From: Bugula neritina
Lineage: Eukaryota > Bryozoa > Gymnolaemata > Cheilostomatida > Bugulidae
Assembly (NCBI GenBank): GCA_964035545.1
Contig: OZ037767.1
Location: forward strand, 20,004,628-20,068,627
Direction: 5' to 3'
Length of the DNA: 64,000 nt
Below, one piece after another: positions 1 through 12,635 of this stretch (within the stretch, counting starts at the first letter, position 1; every line of letters begins with the position of its first letter). Under the pieces are notes generated by a model. The model saw nothing but the letters and a program-made list of their open reading frames with translations, was not told the DNA's origin and searched no databases. Position numbers and translations under genes: made by a program.

Positions 1-470
1 ATTTCGCTAGTAACTAATTATTGATTATTATTGTCTATTAGTATTACTATTAGTATTACTATTAGACTTATTGATTATATTTCAGCGTGAGTTTCTACAA
101 CTACTTACTAACTATAAATTACAGTTACTACTTAGGTACTAGTGGTGATTTCGCTAGTAACTATTACTGTATTAGTATTACTATTAGTATTAGTATTACT
201 AATTACTATTACTATAAGTAAAACTATTCGTATTACATTTACTATTATACTTCACTTACTCTTACTCTTAGTGATTACTAATTAATATTATTATTAGATT
301 TCAGTTTAAGTTTCTACGACTACTTGAGTACTAGTACTACTAGTCCTAGTAGTAGTACTGCTACGTCTACTACTGAACCTAAAGGCTAGAGTACTACTGC
401 TATTAGTATTACTACTAGAGTACTACTAATACTAATAGTTTGTTTGTTTGTTTTGTTAGAACCTTTAGAC
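1..470. repeat. Degenerate TTA/CTA-rich simple sequence
   Basis: The stretch is built from short overlapping words such as ATTAGTATTACT and CTACTAGTACT with a loose 3-, 6- or 9-base rhythm. It has no sustained reading frame and looks like a decayed microsatellite or minisatellite. No gene signal is visible. Confidence 0.7.
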
Positions 471-689
471 CCCTATATATGGGGAAGTGAAGGTTTTCAG
501 ACCTGTGATTGTTGATTACTACAAGTCTTATGATCTTAAATCTCGTGAAGTGCGATGGACAAAACTGTTGTGCAGAAAACTGTTACTCGCAGCAAGAGCA
601 GGTGGTAACTCTTTGGTGGCAGTCTGGACATTAGTTTTGGAATCACAGGCCACAAGTTTATCAAAGGACTTGGCTAATGACGAGTGAGC

Positions 690-1294
690 AGAGTTTCACA
701 AGATTCTTGAAAATAACTTAATCGTAGATGTTTTCCTTCTCTGTTTAAGCGGCATTAGTTTTAACTGCTTTAGTTTCTCACACTATCTTGACGTCCTTTC
801 ATATTGCAAATAAATCGCACGGCCTTTCTTTGCACCTGTTCAAGATGTTCAACCTGTCTATCCAGATAAGGGTCCCATATTTCCGCTGCATAATCCATAA
901 TAGATCTGCAAAAGGTTATGTAAGCAATTAGTTCAACTTTTTCTGGGACTTTATACAGGGCACTTTTCATCATTCCTAATTTTTGGCTGGCTTTAGATGT
1001 AATGTTATCAATGTGCTCGTCCCACTTAAGGTTGTTACTGATTGTAACTCCCAGATATTTGAAGGAGTCAACGCACTTTAGATTCTTGTTATAAAGACTA
1101 TAATTAGATGGAACCTCACTGGTATTTTTGTTTTTACGCATACAGAATTTAGTTATGTAGCACTTATCAATGTTGAATTGCATTTGGTTGCTAGTGGCCC
1201 ACTCTGCTAATTTATTGATATCAGATTGAAAACTTATTTGGTCACCATTGTTCCTTATAGTCATATAAGCCAGGGCATCATCAGCAATAGTAAT
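690..1294 (-). pseudogene. C-terminal fragment of a jockey/CR1-like LINE reverse transcriptase
   Basis: On the minus strand the frame opens with an ADDALAYM segment, which is the catalytic F/Y-A-D-D motif of reverse transcriptase (RT motif C). It continues with an INKLAEWA...MQFNIDKC segment and a FKYLGVTISNNLKW block, the usual palm and thumb signature of APE-type LINEs (jockey, CR1, RTE relatives). It ends with the conserved QRKAVRFI helix. Near 765 the frame shifts. A second frame then gives KLKQLKLMPLKQRRK, the usual end of this domain, before a stop near 697. Everything upstream of motif C is missing, so this is a 5'-truncated, frameshifted dead copy. The LINE type is secure; the clade is not. 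Confidence 0.8.
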
Positions 1295-2029
1295 ATTAAT
1301 ACTTAATAATAGTAATAATAAAATACTATTGTCATGGTATTGTTTGGATTGTTTTTCTTTATAAGTCGTATTCTTTTTTTTGTGTTCTGTCGATTTGATT
1401 ATGATTATGAATTAGGCAAGTGCAAAAATACAATTAAGGATTAAATTGTAAATATATTAGGAAACTCAGCATTTGCATGTGCTCTTGTGTGCGAAGGTCA
1501 ATGGTAGTGAGTACGAAACTCCCAGTCAAAACCTGGTAGGTTTTTGGCACCGCTAACAAAATGTGGTCTGTAGGATATTTCATACAGATCTCTTCTAGAG
1601 TGTTAGAGAGCGTCTCTCATAGCAGCCCACAATTAGTTTCTTCCAAGTTCTGATAAAGGATTATTGAAGGCTATCTCAGACGCTCTGTGTTTTTGGTCAA
1701 CTGCAATATATATTCTAGATTACTTTTGAGTTGTAGTCAAATATCTGATGGCTTTTATTGTACTATCAATGTAGGCTTCTTTGATGCAAACAATGTCTAT
1801 CATGGGCTACGAAATAGAGTTCAACTGTTTTGCACTTCAGGGATCTGGTGTTCATGTGTTGAAGAGTCTTTTTTTCGTTACATGGTGTTTATGCCAGGTC
1901 TTTTTTTAACTGGCATATCTTTACAGTCTCCCGAAGTTTTACTTTGGATCTTCTGAGTAGTTTCGTCATTCTCGTTCATTTGTTTGATTTGCTCTTTCAG
2001 TTTGTTCTGCTGGTCTCATTAATCTAACC
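1295..2029. other. No gene recognised
   Basis: AT-rich sequence with only short chance frames on both strands. I see no domain, RNA gene or clear repeat boundary here. Confidence 0.5.
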
Positions 2030-2703
2030 TAAGCACATAATCTAACCTCGCTACCATTCTTGACAATAAGTCAGTCTCATTTTCTGACAAACTATCTATT
2101 TAGCAGGAACTTTATCTTGCAAATTTATTGGTAATTGACGGACTAGCTGTACTACTGGCTGAATATTAGTAGGTCTTGAACTATGTTCTCTCTATGAAGT
2201 TTTCCCAGGACTCAGTTGAGTCACCGAAGAATGATGGTAAGCTATCTAGGTTTGGTGCTACGCTAGTTATTATTTGAGTATGGAATGGGTTAATAGTGGG
2301 TATGCTGCAGAAAGGTCGTCGTTGGTATGAAGGGACTTGTAATGTGGGTGTCATATGTGATTGGGTTGTCAAGCCATGATGTGTAATCATAAGGCTGTGT
2401 GTAGGGCCAGTCGACGTGTTGCTATTTATGCAGTCCCGTCATAGTTCAGGTGTTGAGTGAGTTTCAGAACTTCACTATTTCCTCTTTTGAGGTGGGTGTG
2501 TGTAATGTCGTTTCGTATCTTGTGCCTGTATCGTAGGATGTTGGAGTCAAGTTGGACATGGTGGTTGTTGCTGGCCATGGGATGTCAGTAGGGTCAGATA
2601 GGACAGTTAAAGTTGGAGTAGTTGTCATGGGAGGTTGTGTGATGGTGTCAAGAAAGCTTGTTGTAGGAGGGGGAGATGAGGTTGGTTCTCCTGAGGTAGC
2701 CAA
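2030..2703 (-). pseudogene. Possible LTR-retrotransposon gag fragment
   Basis: Two minus-strand frames follow each other. The first (2464-2703) is rich in Thr, Ser and Pro. The second (2181-2390) ends in LPSFFGDSTESWENFIERT, which resembles the start of a Ty3/gypsy capsid domain (LPxFxGD...W..F). A stop follows, and the frame below carries no more recognisable sequence. No zinc knuckle or protease is visible. The match is short, so the call is tentative. Confidence 0.35.
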
Positions 2704-3984
2704 TTGTTGTTATCGGGTTATGCTTCGTATCACTGGCCTCTTAGGCTCTTACTACTCATACAATATGTGTGCTTGTTTATTGATTGTTATGTTTAAAAAT
2801 TATTGGTACAGGTATACTTCAAGTATGTTTGTGTGTGTAATTGCTTTGTAATCAGTCACTGTTGTAATTAGTAATATAATTAATTAGCTATCTAACAATA
2901 AGCTGGAACAAAGTGGGCTTTCTGTTCTAGTAAGATAATGTAATTAATTAACACCACTATGATTATCCGTGGTAATTTGTAATTACCTTGGGAATGTGGA
3001 AATTAGATGGTATGTTTTTCTAATTATGCCAGTTAGTGAAACGACAGTTTCTTTTCCTAATACATTGCTGATGGAGAAGGCAATTCCTCTTCTTTATCAG
3101 CTGTAATATTGAAATAAATTTCCTGCTTTTTTAATGAAGGTAATTATTAAAATTTGAGTATTAGATAGTTAATTGCAGTGAAATTTCAAATTTGGCCAAA
3201 CTGCATTTTTGACGGAAAACCAGGAAGGTATAAACGCATCATGAGACACCTGCTATAAACCAAAATATATTCATTTTGTCAATAGAATTAGTAAACAAAA
3301 TACATTACCTCCAACAAACAAGTTAGTTAAAGACAGAGCAACTAAAAACATTCTCTGCAACCTTGACATAACTGATACTCTGTATGTTTAGGGCAAACTC
3401 TTCTCTCCAGTTTTTTGTCTTGTATTCTGAGTCAGAGATGGTCATCTTATGGTGGTAATCGTAGAGCAAACAATAGCTAGTTTGTTCCTACTGTCACAAT
3501 TATCACTATGAGACCAGCTGGTGATTTGTTTCCCTGAGACCCAGTCATAAAACCAAAACGCTAAAAATTTTATTAGGTGAATTACTAAGATATTAACCAA
3601 GAAATGGATATTTGAAGTATTTTTATGAGTTGGGTTTACCATCAACTAGAATGTTGAATATTGTGTATATGTGAGTTTTGCCCACACTTTGATCACAAAG
3701 TAAAGTTAGACACAATAAGATACAGCATTGTGATTGTTAGCTGTACATTCCTATACGGTGTGGTAGGCTGTGAAGCATTTTCTATTCTCTGTAAAGCATA
3801 GTCTCACATCGCATTCCATGCACACTTTACTTGTGAGTTTACAGTGAGTTTTACTGGCCAGTGTGCAACTTCATCTACGGCAGTCTCTCTGGATTATTTT
3901 CGGTTGTACAAGTGAAGGAATAAGATCATGAGCTGGTTAACCAGCTTTCCTTCTTTCTGTTTTTGCCAATCCTTCAGCCACTAT
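2704..3984. other. No gene recognised
   Basis: Non-coding AT-rich sequence. The short frames present have no recognisable domain and I see no tandem structure. Confidence 0.5.
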
Positions 3985-4297
3985 CGCTTGGAACCTATGT
4001 CTGTTGAGCATTTTTATTTCCGATAGGCCAAGTAGTGCGTAATCTCTTCTCAATAGGTTCAAGGAGTTCGCAAAGCCATTCAATTGGAAGTGCCAGAACA
4101 AATAAATGTATCACCTCCAGCTTTCATCAGAAGCCTGTACCGAGCAGAAAATTTATCTAGGAAGTCGATGCCACCCATGTGCTTGTTATAGGGACCAACA
4201 ATTGCTGGCATGGGTACATCAGCTTGATTTTTTACCACCTCCATCGTTTCGCTACCCCTCTTCAGACTCGTGACCAATTTCTGTAGAAAGTAATGTC
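3985..4297 (-). mobile_element. piggyBac-like transposase fragment, downstream half
   Basis: The minus-strand frame carries VTSLKRG, then IVGPYNKHMGGIDFLDKF, the signature YN..MGGVD..D block of piggyBac/PGBD DDE transposases, followed by YRLLMKA. After one frameshift near 4100 the sequence goes on as HLFVLALPIEWL, matching the hydrophobic helix after the usual K-W-W segment. It is the continuation of the fragment at 6833-6965: the two halves are separated by an R2-like element. The gene is broken by frameshifts and by that insertion, so it is inactive. Confidence 0.7.
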
Positions 4298-6832
4298 ACT
4301 TGTTCTCGTAAGTTCTCTGGCCCACCTGTGAGCTTCTGGGACGTCCCGATGACTCAAGAGCCCTTTCCCTTCATTTGAAAGATCTAGCTTCTCCCTCCAG
4401 ATGTTGACTATACTTTCCTTTGATGAAACAATCTTTCCTGCAACAACAGGCGCGGCCAAGTCTCTTAGCTCAAGTAACACTCCTACCCTGGAGCCATGAG
4501 TCTACACATCCTCTGATGTTTGAGCATTGGTATTAGAAGTTTAAGGGCCGGCACTCCAAGCCCTTCGTCCTCAATGTCGACGTGTAGGACCACGCTCGAA
4601 CACTGCTCCATGACCTTGAGCCATCTCTTCACTGATGAGCGAATTAGGTAATCTAATGCACTCAACGGCTTGGAGGATGGCTCAAGTAGTACCAATTGAT
4701 GGTAAAACTTCGGCACAAAGTGCTCTCTTGAAAGGAATAATCTTTGTTGAGGCTTTAGTGGCGCTCGAGACAGCCTCTCTAACCCGATGGTAATCTCCTT
4801 CCTAGAGTTTGACCCCTTAAATTTCACACCAACCTGGGCGCCCGGATACCAGTAAGTATCCGTAATGGGTACAGCCGGCACCTCGACCCCATCCACCGCC
4901 AAAAAAGGTTTGCTGTCTGAGTACCACTTGCCTTTCCTTGCTCCAATACTTATTGTTGCACTTTTACTTGGGTTTGCTACAAACCCCGCTCTACTTAACT
5001 CATTAATTAAAAGCTCTGTGTTGACGCCCAGACCCTCTTTACTTTCATCAGAAAGGACAATGTCATCAGCGAAAGCCATGTAGGTAATCGCCAGGTCAAT
5101 TACAGTGTTGAACAGGTGCACGAACATATAGTCCCCCTGCTTGATTCTTCTCTTTGATGTTATGCTTTCAGACAATGTATCCCCGGGCACCAGTCTCGTA
5201 CTACTCATTCAATAAAACTTCGAAAAGTACTTAACCAAATGTTTTGAGATACCTAGCCGCTTACAAGCTGTCCAAAGTGCACCGTGTCTAATGCTGTCGA
5301 AAGCCTTGCGCATGTCCAGAAATGCTAGACGGAGGTACCGACACTTTGATTAAGCATCACTAATGCATTTCTGCAAGAGTAAAGAATTAAAAAAAATTTC
5401 ATCACCCTACCGAAATCCTTTCTGACAGTGAGAGATTGGAAGCAAACATTCCAACCTCCCTCCCAAGATACTGTGATAGAGTCATAAAAAGACAGAACCC
5501 ACCGTAATGGGCCTGTGCTGACTCGGATCAGCAGTATCCGGGGCCTTCGGTTTGGGAGTAGTCCTCCCCTCGCATATTCTGGGTGGAACAGAACCTAGGT
5601 GAAACCAGAGGTTGAAAAGAGAGGCGAGTTCCTTCACCTTGTTGTTCTTGAGCATCCGCCACGTCAAGCTATCCAGTCCCGGTGCCCCACTACTCTTCTG
5701 AGAAAGGTATTTAACTACCTCCTCTTCCGAGATGGGGTCCATAAGACCGTCTAGCCTGACTTGGGGATCGTTGTACTCCGGCGCATCGATTGGAAAATTT
5801 TCTCTCCAGCAGTTTGGTCTAAGACTCCTCTGCGCCTTCAAGGATAGAATCCTTGAGTTCAAGGCTATCCTGAAGAATACCACTCATGAGACGCTTGGGG
5901 TCTCGGCAGAACATCTTCAGTACTCATTTAAAGAGACGTCGACGTCTGCGATGACTCGGAGGAGTCATCGAGGGAGCCCCAAGGTCTCCATCCTGCCTGA
6001 TGGCACCACCGGAGCTGGTTTTCCGAACTGCTGGAAAGAGCCTCTCCAGCGATGTGTCGAGCACATTTTGATCTATGGCGACATTTTCGTCTGTGATCTC
6101 ATCTCCGAAAATGAGAGACTCTTGTGTCTCTTGATGGCGAATAATTTTTCCTTGACTTGAGATTCGATGAGTCTTCAACTGATTGCGTTTCGGGCATATT
6201 ATCGGCTCTAGCCTATTCTTCAGCAAGTAGCTAAGAATATCTTACTTTTTTATTCCTTTGTCTTTTGATCTATTTAACTGTATACTCAGGAAAGCATTTT
6301 TCCAGCTCCTGAGTAATATGCTTTACTCCTTGCAGTTTAAGTTTCACCTCCTCTCTAGCCAGTTTCATCAGCATTCCGTCGTCCCATTTTAACTTTTTTT
6401 ACTTTTTTTCCAGCTTCTACCTGATGTTAACGCTCCTCGCGAGTTCTCCTCAAATGTAGAGAGAGACCACGTAATGAGCTATATGCTGTACCACATGGGG
6501 TGCACTGGTAGAAAGTGCAAATTTGACAGATCCCAGGTCTGTCTGAGCCCCAATCTGAGTACTTTGAAAATTCAACAAAATTCTCCACTATATCCCGATC
6601 CGTCCCGGTCGAACAACTACAGTTGCCTAACTGCTGCTCTGGGCACACACCTGCATCGACAGAGGTACAAACCCCAGTGGGGGTTTCGTTACGCCTATGT
6701 TTTGCTGGCATATCCTCTGGATTAAGAACCTCAGTTCTAAAAGAAAAAGAAAAAAAGGCAAACTGAGGTAATGCACTATTAGCCGCTGGAAAAAGGCCAG
6801 CGTTTCCGACTCTCACCACGAGGAGGTCATGC
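4298..6832 (-). mobile_element. R2-like (RLE-type) LINE, copy 1, 3'-truncated and inserted in piggyBac
   Basis: Read on the minus strand the order is: an HDV-like ribozyme remnant (6779-6828), a start codon near 6703, a C2H2 finger (CTPCGTAYSSLRGLSLHLRR), a Myb-like segment (6226-6427, frameshifted), the N-terminal RT region (5482-5883, with CEGRTTPKPK), the RT palm with MAFADDIVL at about 5080, and the thumb down to AHRWAREL near 4310. At least five frameshifts or stops separate these blocks. The CCHC knuckle and endonuclease found in the relatives at 7.5-8.3 kb and 20.3-20.9 kb are absent, so the copy keeps its 5' end but lost its 3' end. It lies between two halves of a piggyBac transposase gene. 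Confidence 0.85.
6779..6828 (-). ncRNA. HDV-like self-cleaving ribozyme remnant at the 5' end of R2-like copy 1
   Basis: On the minus strand the segment reads as P3 strand ACC, loop TCCTCGT, P3' GGT, a P1'-like GAGAGTC, then GG-AAAC, a P4 hairpin (GCTGG/CCAGC) and the joining segment GGCTAA, where C is the expected catalytic cytosine. This order matches HDV-like ribozymes, which are known at the 5' ends of R2 elements. The 5' strand of P1 is missing because the element starts just upstream within piggyBac sequence, so this copy should not cleave. The same core occurs at 34945-35006 with a different but still paired P4. Confidence 0.6.
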
Positions 6833-6965
6833 CATCTCACAGCGGCAATGTCGATTGCTTCCTGGTTTTTTATAATTATATGATTCTCGACCACTCTTTT
6901 TCATGGCTTTCTCCTCGCTGAGTTGACATTCTGCCATACTGTTTGAACGCTCCGTGCCAGTGTAA
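6833..6965 (-). mobile_element. piggyBac-like transposase fragment, upstream half
   Basis: Minus-strand frames give CQLSEEKAMKKSGRES and, after a one-base shift, KNQEAIDIAAVRWHD. These match the piggyBac C.L....KK.GRG....  and V.W.DN blocks that directly precede the part found at 3985-4297. The reading breaks exactly where R2-like copy 1 begins. The same gene was therefore split by that insertion. Confidence 0.6.
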
Positions 6966-7371
6966 AAATATTTTTATTGTGCAGGTTATCAGTCTTACTG
7001 CGATGCCCTATACACAATGATCAAGATGAAGAATTGGTTTAGTCACATTATAGACCATGGACTCTGTGTAGTCTTCTGTGTAGACATACATAAGTGTTAC
7101 CCTTGTATTTACAGACAGAAAAACAACTATAGGAAATATCAACCAATTGTAAGAGTTCGAGAAATTTAGGAAAAGTGGAAATCTGCCATTCCTTGGTTTA
7201 GGCTAACAGTTACATCTGCTGCAGATACAACATCTACTTCTACATCTCTCATTTCTTCTGCAAAACAAACTTCAAATAATATGATAATGTCCTATATAAA
7301 AATCTGATATGGTTAGTGAAAATGCATTTTACGATTTAGATATGAATTCACACTGCTCCTGTTTGAACAGC
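6966..7371. other. No gene recognised
   Basis: Non-coding sequence between the piggyBac remnant and the 3' end of the next R2-like copy. No frame of interest is seen. Confidence 0.45.
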
Positions 7372-8705
7372 TATTTTTTTTTAAACGCGTGTCTTCCCTC
7401 TATCCGAGGGAAGGAACAGGTTCATTAAACCATTTTGATGTCAACCCATGGCTGAGAGGCTTTTGGAAAAAGGGATTTTTACCGGCCTGTCTTTCAGGGG
7501 TAATAACTGAAAAAATTTTAGAAAATATATGACAATGTAAATTGTCCTACCAGTCAATCTCCTCGATCTCATTCAATGTCACTGTCGATTTATTCCACAT
7601 GTCGTAGATATAAACTCCATACTGCATTGTTCGCAATGACAGTATTGGTAGCTCTCTTATACTGATGAAATCCTTACAGAATTTTGCACTTTTCTCGCAT
7701 ATTGCTCTCCTCCAATTCATGATGAATCCTGCTATCGACACCTTCTTCTTTTGACTTACTTCTTTTGCAAATGTCCATACCTTTTCCACGTTGTACTTAT
7801 CCACTTTGCCTTTATAGGGTACTTTCAGAGCCACATGATCAGAGACGATGACTATGTCTAGCACCTTCACCTCGTCTGAGACTTCGTGCCAGTACACTAT
7901 GTCTGGTTTGAGCAACCCTGACGCGTCTCTGATATGTGGCTCCGAATGCACCCCAAACCCTTGTTTTTCTAACCTGTTACATAAATATTCTACTATGGTG
8001 TTGTGCCTGTGTACACGTGGTCCGTGTGATCGTGGGCATGTTTGTAATATGTGACTGAGTGTGTGTGGGGTGTTGATACATACTGGGCAAAAAGCCGAAA
8101 CACCTTTATTTATTCTATTCCTTAGCGAGTTGGTTACTAGTGTTTTATATCTTAGGTGATTAATTCTAATATAATCCTGTCCGCTCAATATTCTTGTTGG
8201 CTCTCGTGTCCATCGGTGTGCTTGTGGTACCTTATCATGCTCAGCCAGGCCTTTTCCATCGGTTGTATTTATCATCTTTTCCTTCCATAGGTTTTCTTCC
8301 TCTTTTTTTGTTCCCTATGCTCTTTCCCATGATCCTGGGCGGCGCTAGCTCCTTTGGTTCAATAACAGCATCGACTAACGGGTCTCCGTAACCTGTCAAG
8401 CGAGCAATTCTCTCAAATCTCAACCTCCTGATTGTGTATCTGAATGATGGAATCCCTAGTCCTCCCGTGTTAACCGGTGCGTAAAAATTTGCACTGGCAA
8501 AATGAATATGCACCTTCAACCATTTCTTACATTCTGCTCGCACTATATAATCTAGATGCGTCAGTACTTCTCCAGTTGGAGGCGATAAGATGAGTGCGTG
8601 ATAGTATTTAGGTAATAAAAAGGTTCTTGGTAAAAATAGCCTTTGTTGCGGCTTGAGGGGTGCTTTTGATAGTTTCTTTACAGATGACTCCAAACTCTTC
8701 AACAT
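7372..8705 (-). mobile_element. R2-like LINE, 5'-truncated copy with endonuclease and 3' UTR
   Basis: Two minus-strand frames (8241-8705 and 7547-8275) overlap at one frameshift. They encode the RT thumb (APLKPQQRLFLPRTFLLPKYYH), then the CCHC knuckle CPVCINTPHTLSHILQTC, then the restriction-like endonuclease with RVHRHN, LLKPDIVYW and a following D...LDIVIVSD. This is the complete C-terminal half of an R2-type protein, ending at 7547. Downstream, a short 3' UTR with a stable hairpin (7393-7413) ends in an A-run at about 7372-7380, as expected for target-primed reverse transcription. The front of the element is missing, the usual 5' truncation. It is the reference for the part lacking in copy 1. 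Confidence 0.85.
7393..7413 (-). other. Perfect 8-bp hairpin in R2-like 3' UTR
   Basis: CTTCCCTC and GAGGGAAG flank a five-base loop about 15 bases from the A-rich 3' end of the element. R2-type reverse transcriptases recognise folded 3' UTR RNA, so a recognition role is plausible but inferred. Confidence 0.5.
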
Positions 8706-11384
8706 TTAGAAATATGATATAATACAATTCTGCTTTAATATGCTCAAGGGAAATTGCATGATGTCTGCGCCAGGATGGCCATAGATCCCAGTTGCACATA
8801 AACAAGAGCCTTAAGATGTCACCAACTAACTTGATTGAGCATGGATCTGAACCAGTAAAATTGCTATCCTCTGCCTACATAGCTACATAAACCACGAACA
8901 CCACCTCCTGTCGAAGTCTCTTTCAAAACCTACAAAGTTATAACTTGAAAGATACAACCTCAAAATCAACCTCATTGCCATAAAGCCAGGTTTCAGTTTC
9001 GCGCATGAAAATGAATGCTGATACTAGAAAAAAATAATTGAAACTCATCAAAGTTGCGTTTAATTTTTTTGACATTTTATTTTGAGTATATGTAGATATG
9101 GATGATCTACAGTGCTTACTAAATGGACCCTTTTTAGAAGTCCCCAATATCTCCCTAACAATTAAAAGTTGTGTCCTGCCAAAGTAAAATATAAATAAAC
9201 TTCAACGCATTTTTGTTTTATTTGTTGCTTAGCAATGCTGAGGTGCCACTTCAGCATTTCGGAGTAACCAAAGCCACAAAAATGTTTTCAAGTTTTTTGT
9301 CACTTTTTCCTTCGCTTAGACTTGCACATTTTAGCATAGTGTCCAACTTTACACAGCGTGCTCATTTGTAGTATTTAGCAGAACTTGTTCCTCCCTGTGA
9401 TTAACAACCACATCGGCCTCATAGGGTACCATTATTTTGCTTAACATTGTTACTCCTAAAGTTGTTGTGTTTCTGGAACTTGGTAAAGTCGTATTCTGTA
9501 GGAGGATTAAACCGCCATAACAAAAAAATTCACTTTAATCATGTAAACTAGAATAGTTATTAGCTATTAACTTCAACTCAACACGTACTGGTACTTTGAT
9601 ATGTAACGAGTATATAGTAGTCTTTTTTATATGTCCTTCACTGTCGAACTCCAGTGGTAGACTAATTCTACGCCGGAAACTCGCCTACATATACAATCTA
9701 AAAATTGAAGCAAATAATGGAGCTCCGAAAATCGATATCTTCTGACTTTTGGTCAAAGATTGGCTCACAGTACACAAAAGAAAAACTGGAGAGGTAAAAG
9801 CAAACAGTCAATTATGCCAAGGGTGTAACAGTTCAAGCAAACAGAAACTACTTCATTGCAATTACAGAATATGTTGTAAATATATCTCCCAAAATTTACC
9901 AGAATATAATACAAGTGGATTTTTTCGACTCAATTCCACATTTTTTTTAAATTGAGATGAGTCTGCTCCTCCTGGCATATTTCTTCAGTTGTTTCACTTC
10001 ACTTTGTTGTGATGAAATTATTCACATTTTTGTTTTTTGTTCTATGTCTTACTTCATAGACATTTTTTTCTCAAATGCAAGCTAGACAATTAGCTTGATA
10101 TAATTATCATTAAAAATTTAGGGGAGGCACTATTGTCAGGTGCTCTGCATAACCTAGCCAGCCTGCAGCAGCAACCCACCTCAATGAGCAATATTGTAAT
10201 TAAGATTCTCCATATTACACTGAATAACAAACGCCATGTTAATAAAAATTAAACATGTGTGCTGTGATAAGTTAAGCAGGTGTAGCAATTATTGTAAACA
10301 TACTTATAGTTTAAATACAAATACAAAACTAACTATACATGCACATATATGAATGCATATGCACTGTAAAAGCAAAAAGGAATTCTTTTCATTTCGTGAA
10401 AAATCTTGGGATTTCGTTCTTTAGCCCTGTCATACTCGATCTAAACTTTTGACTCGAGTTTTCTGAAGCAGCATTGACTTTTTTAGCAACTTGGTGATCT
10501 ACTTTGTACATGTATTATTATAGATATATTACCAGACATTTTACACCAAATATTGTGTCTTTTGGCAAGAAATTATTATTGGATCCCTCAACAACTCTGT
10601 GATATTTCGTTTGATAACTTTCTGAAAGTCTTAAACTGTTCAACAGATTTTCATTCTGTCACCTGCAGTATGACAAACTATTTAGATTGACTCTTCTGGA
10701 TTTTACCGTTTACCTTTTCCACCTTTTACTCCATTCTAGCCATGTTTCTAGCAAGAAGACAAGCTCATCTGGAAGACTGAGCTAGAACTTGCTGTTAGTC
10801 AACTCTAAGGCTATTTTTCGAATGAAAATATATTGAAAGTTGAAACTGAAAAAAGTCACAATTATTTATTTTATTTTGCAGTGGCTACCTTGTTGTGCTA
10901 TCTTGTGGAAACTGCTTTTTGTGTATTTATGCCTCCCCCCCCCCCCCCCCAGTAAGACAATGTAGTTATACAAATAGTCTGGAGAAGGCAACTTCATAGT
11001 AGCAAGTATTACAACGCCCATTGTTCCAAAGTGCATAATCTGCACCAATCAATTCTGCTTACTTGAAGCTTGACTTCACCAATGGATTTGTGTTCACTTG
11101 CTCATCAGTCAAGTTTTTTACTCTGTACATCAGCTATTACCATATTTTGCGGTGAGTGCGAGATATATTTTATTCCTATCGCACGGGTCATGCTATGAAC
11201 TTTTGGCCACATTTTATAAATCTGCTGAATGATAATGAAGTTTTTTCACCCTCAACTATGGTTTCTCGATTTCATAGCATATCGAACTCTTCTGCTAGTC
11301 TATTTTTAATCGTAGTGTTTTAGTTTTCTCAAATTTATAACAAAAGCTGTAGTAAAATGTCATCTTAGCATCTGCAAATATTGT
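8706..11384. other. No gene recognised; one poly-C run
   Basis: About 2.7 kb of AT-rich sequence without a convincing reading frame on either strand. A 16-base C homopolymer sits at 10935-10950. Nothing else stands out. Confidence 0.5.
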
Positions 11385-11935
11385 GGAAATTCAAATATCA
11401 AACACATAAAAGATAATAAATTTGAATATTTCTGTCTTACTGGTTTTTGAGTGCAAAAAAGTGCCGAAACGTGAATTTGCTGCGGAATCTGAGGCCAACT
11501 TCGGTTTGTCTGCCGTACAGTTTCTAAATATAATTAATCTTCTTAATACATTTTCACTTTTTGTAGTACCAAAAACTTGCAGCATATTTCTAGGCAACTC
11601 AATCATATGACAAGATCTTGCGAAACAAATATCTTCTGATTGTTTTAAATGAAGAATGGCCTGACCCTTTCAAATTTATTTGGATGCCTGCACCTAGGCA
11701 TATAACCAAAATAGCTGCATGTCCATCCATAGTTATACACAGAATCGGCAAACCATGGTGATGGTGTGTTTCAAGCATATGAAGTAGTAGCTCTTGTAAC
11801 GTTTGAAGCAGAAACTTGTAATAAAATAATATGCAACTAGAGCTTTCCATGAGTGACCATTTTGAACCAGTCAACATTAAAATTAGCACTTCAGTTACTT
11901 CTCTCCCAACTTCTGTTGGACCATAGTCTAAATTG
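11385..11935 (-). pseudogene. P-element/THAP9-like transposase fragment
   Basis: Minus-strand frames give TEVLILMLTGSKWS, then ALVAYYFIT, then LPILCITMDGHAA followed by a small gap, and finally SCHMIELPRNMLQVFG. In THAP9/P-element transposases the corresponding blocks are a WK.PIAYFL segment, a TFDG..AN segment and a D.CHM.KL.RN segment in the same order. At least three frame changes separate them here, and the N-terminal THAP zinc finger is not present. It is a dead internal fragment. The family call rests on the order of three short motifs. Confidence 0.6.
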
Positions 11936-12635
11936 GAATAACCAAGGTTAGGCAGCAGCTAAATCAACGTCGAAAACACTTTGACAGCAGCATTCAGCAT
12001 TAGTATTATAACAATGAAAAATGTATTACAATTATCAACACCAAATTAATAAACACTTCAAAAAAATATTTTTCAATAAACCTGCTAAGTGCAATGTTGT
12101 GGTTGATCTGCTTTTTTTGCAGATAGACCGGCTACAACAGCTTTGTTTATGTTTGGTTTACAATCTACAACTTGGAGCCATTTATGTAAAACATCAGCCA
12201 CTCCACATACATATGTGTAAATACATAAATAACTAATAGCATAAACTACGCTCATTGAAAAGAAATATCAGAGAAGTCCAACCCTTACCTTCTCAGTGAC
12301 CGGGAAGAAGGCAAGGTAATGTCAACTGTAAGAAGTTGATAGGTTTTTGATGAGTAATGGTGCAGTCAAGTGCAAGCTTTTTCACACACAGACTGAGTAT
12401 TTGCCACTTTTGAAAGTTAATGTATCTCCTGAAAAACCTGTAAATTTAGCAATCAGTTTTTCACAACGCTCGACACTTTGATAAACAATAATTATGATTA
12501 TGAAATAATTATAGTAGTTTGGAATCCGCCTAGCTTTTTTTCAATTCGTCATTGGTCAGATGTTTTTATTAAAACAGGTCAATGCATTCCTCCATTTTTA
12601 TTTTTGATCTTTTCTCACATTTTTGATCTTTTCTC
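11936..12635. other. No gene recognised
   Basis: Non-coding AT-rich sequence between transposon fragments. Only short chance frames are present. Confidence 0.5.
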
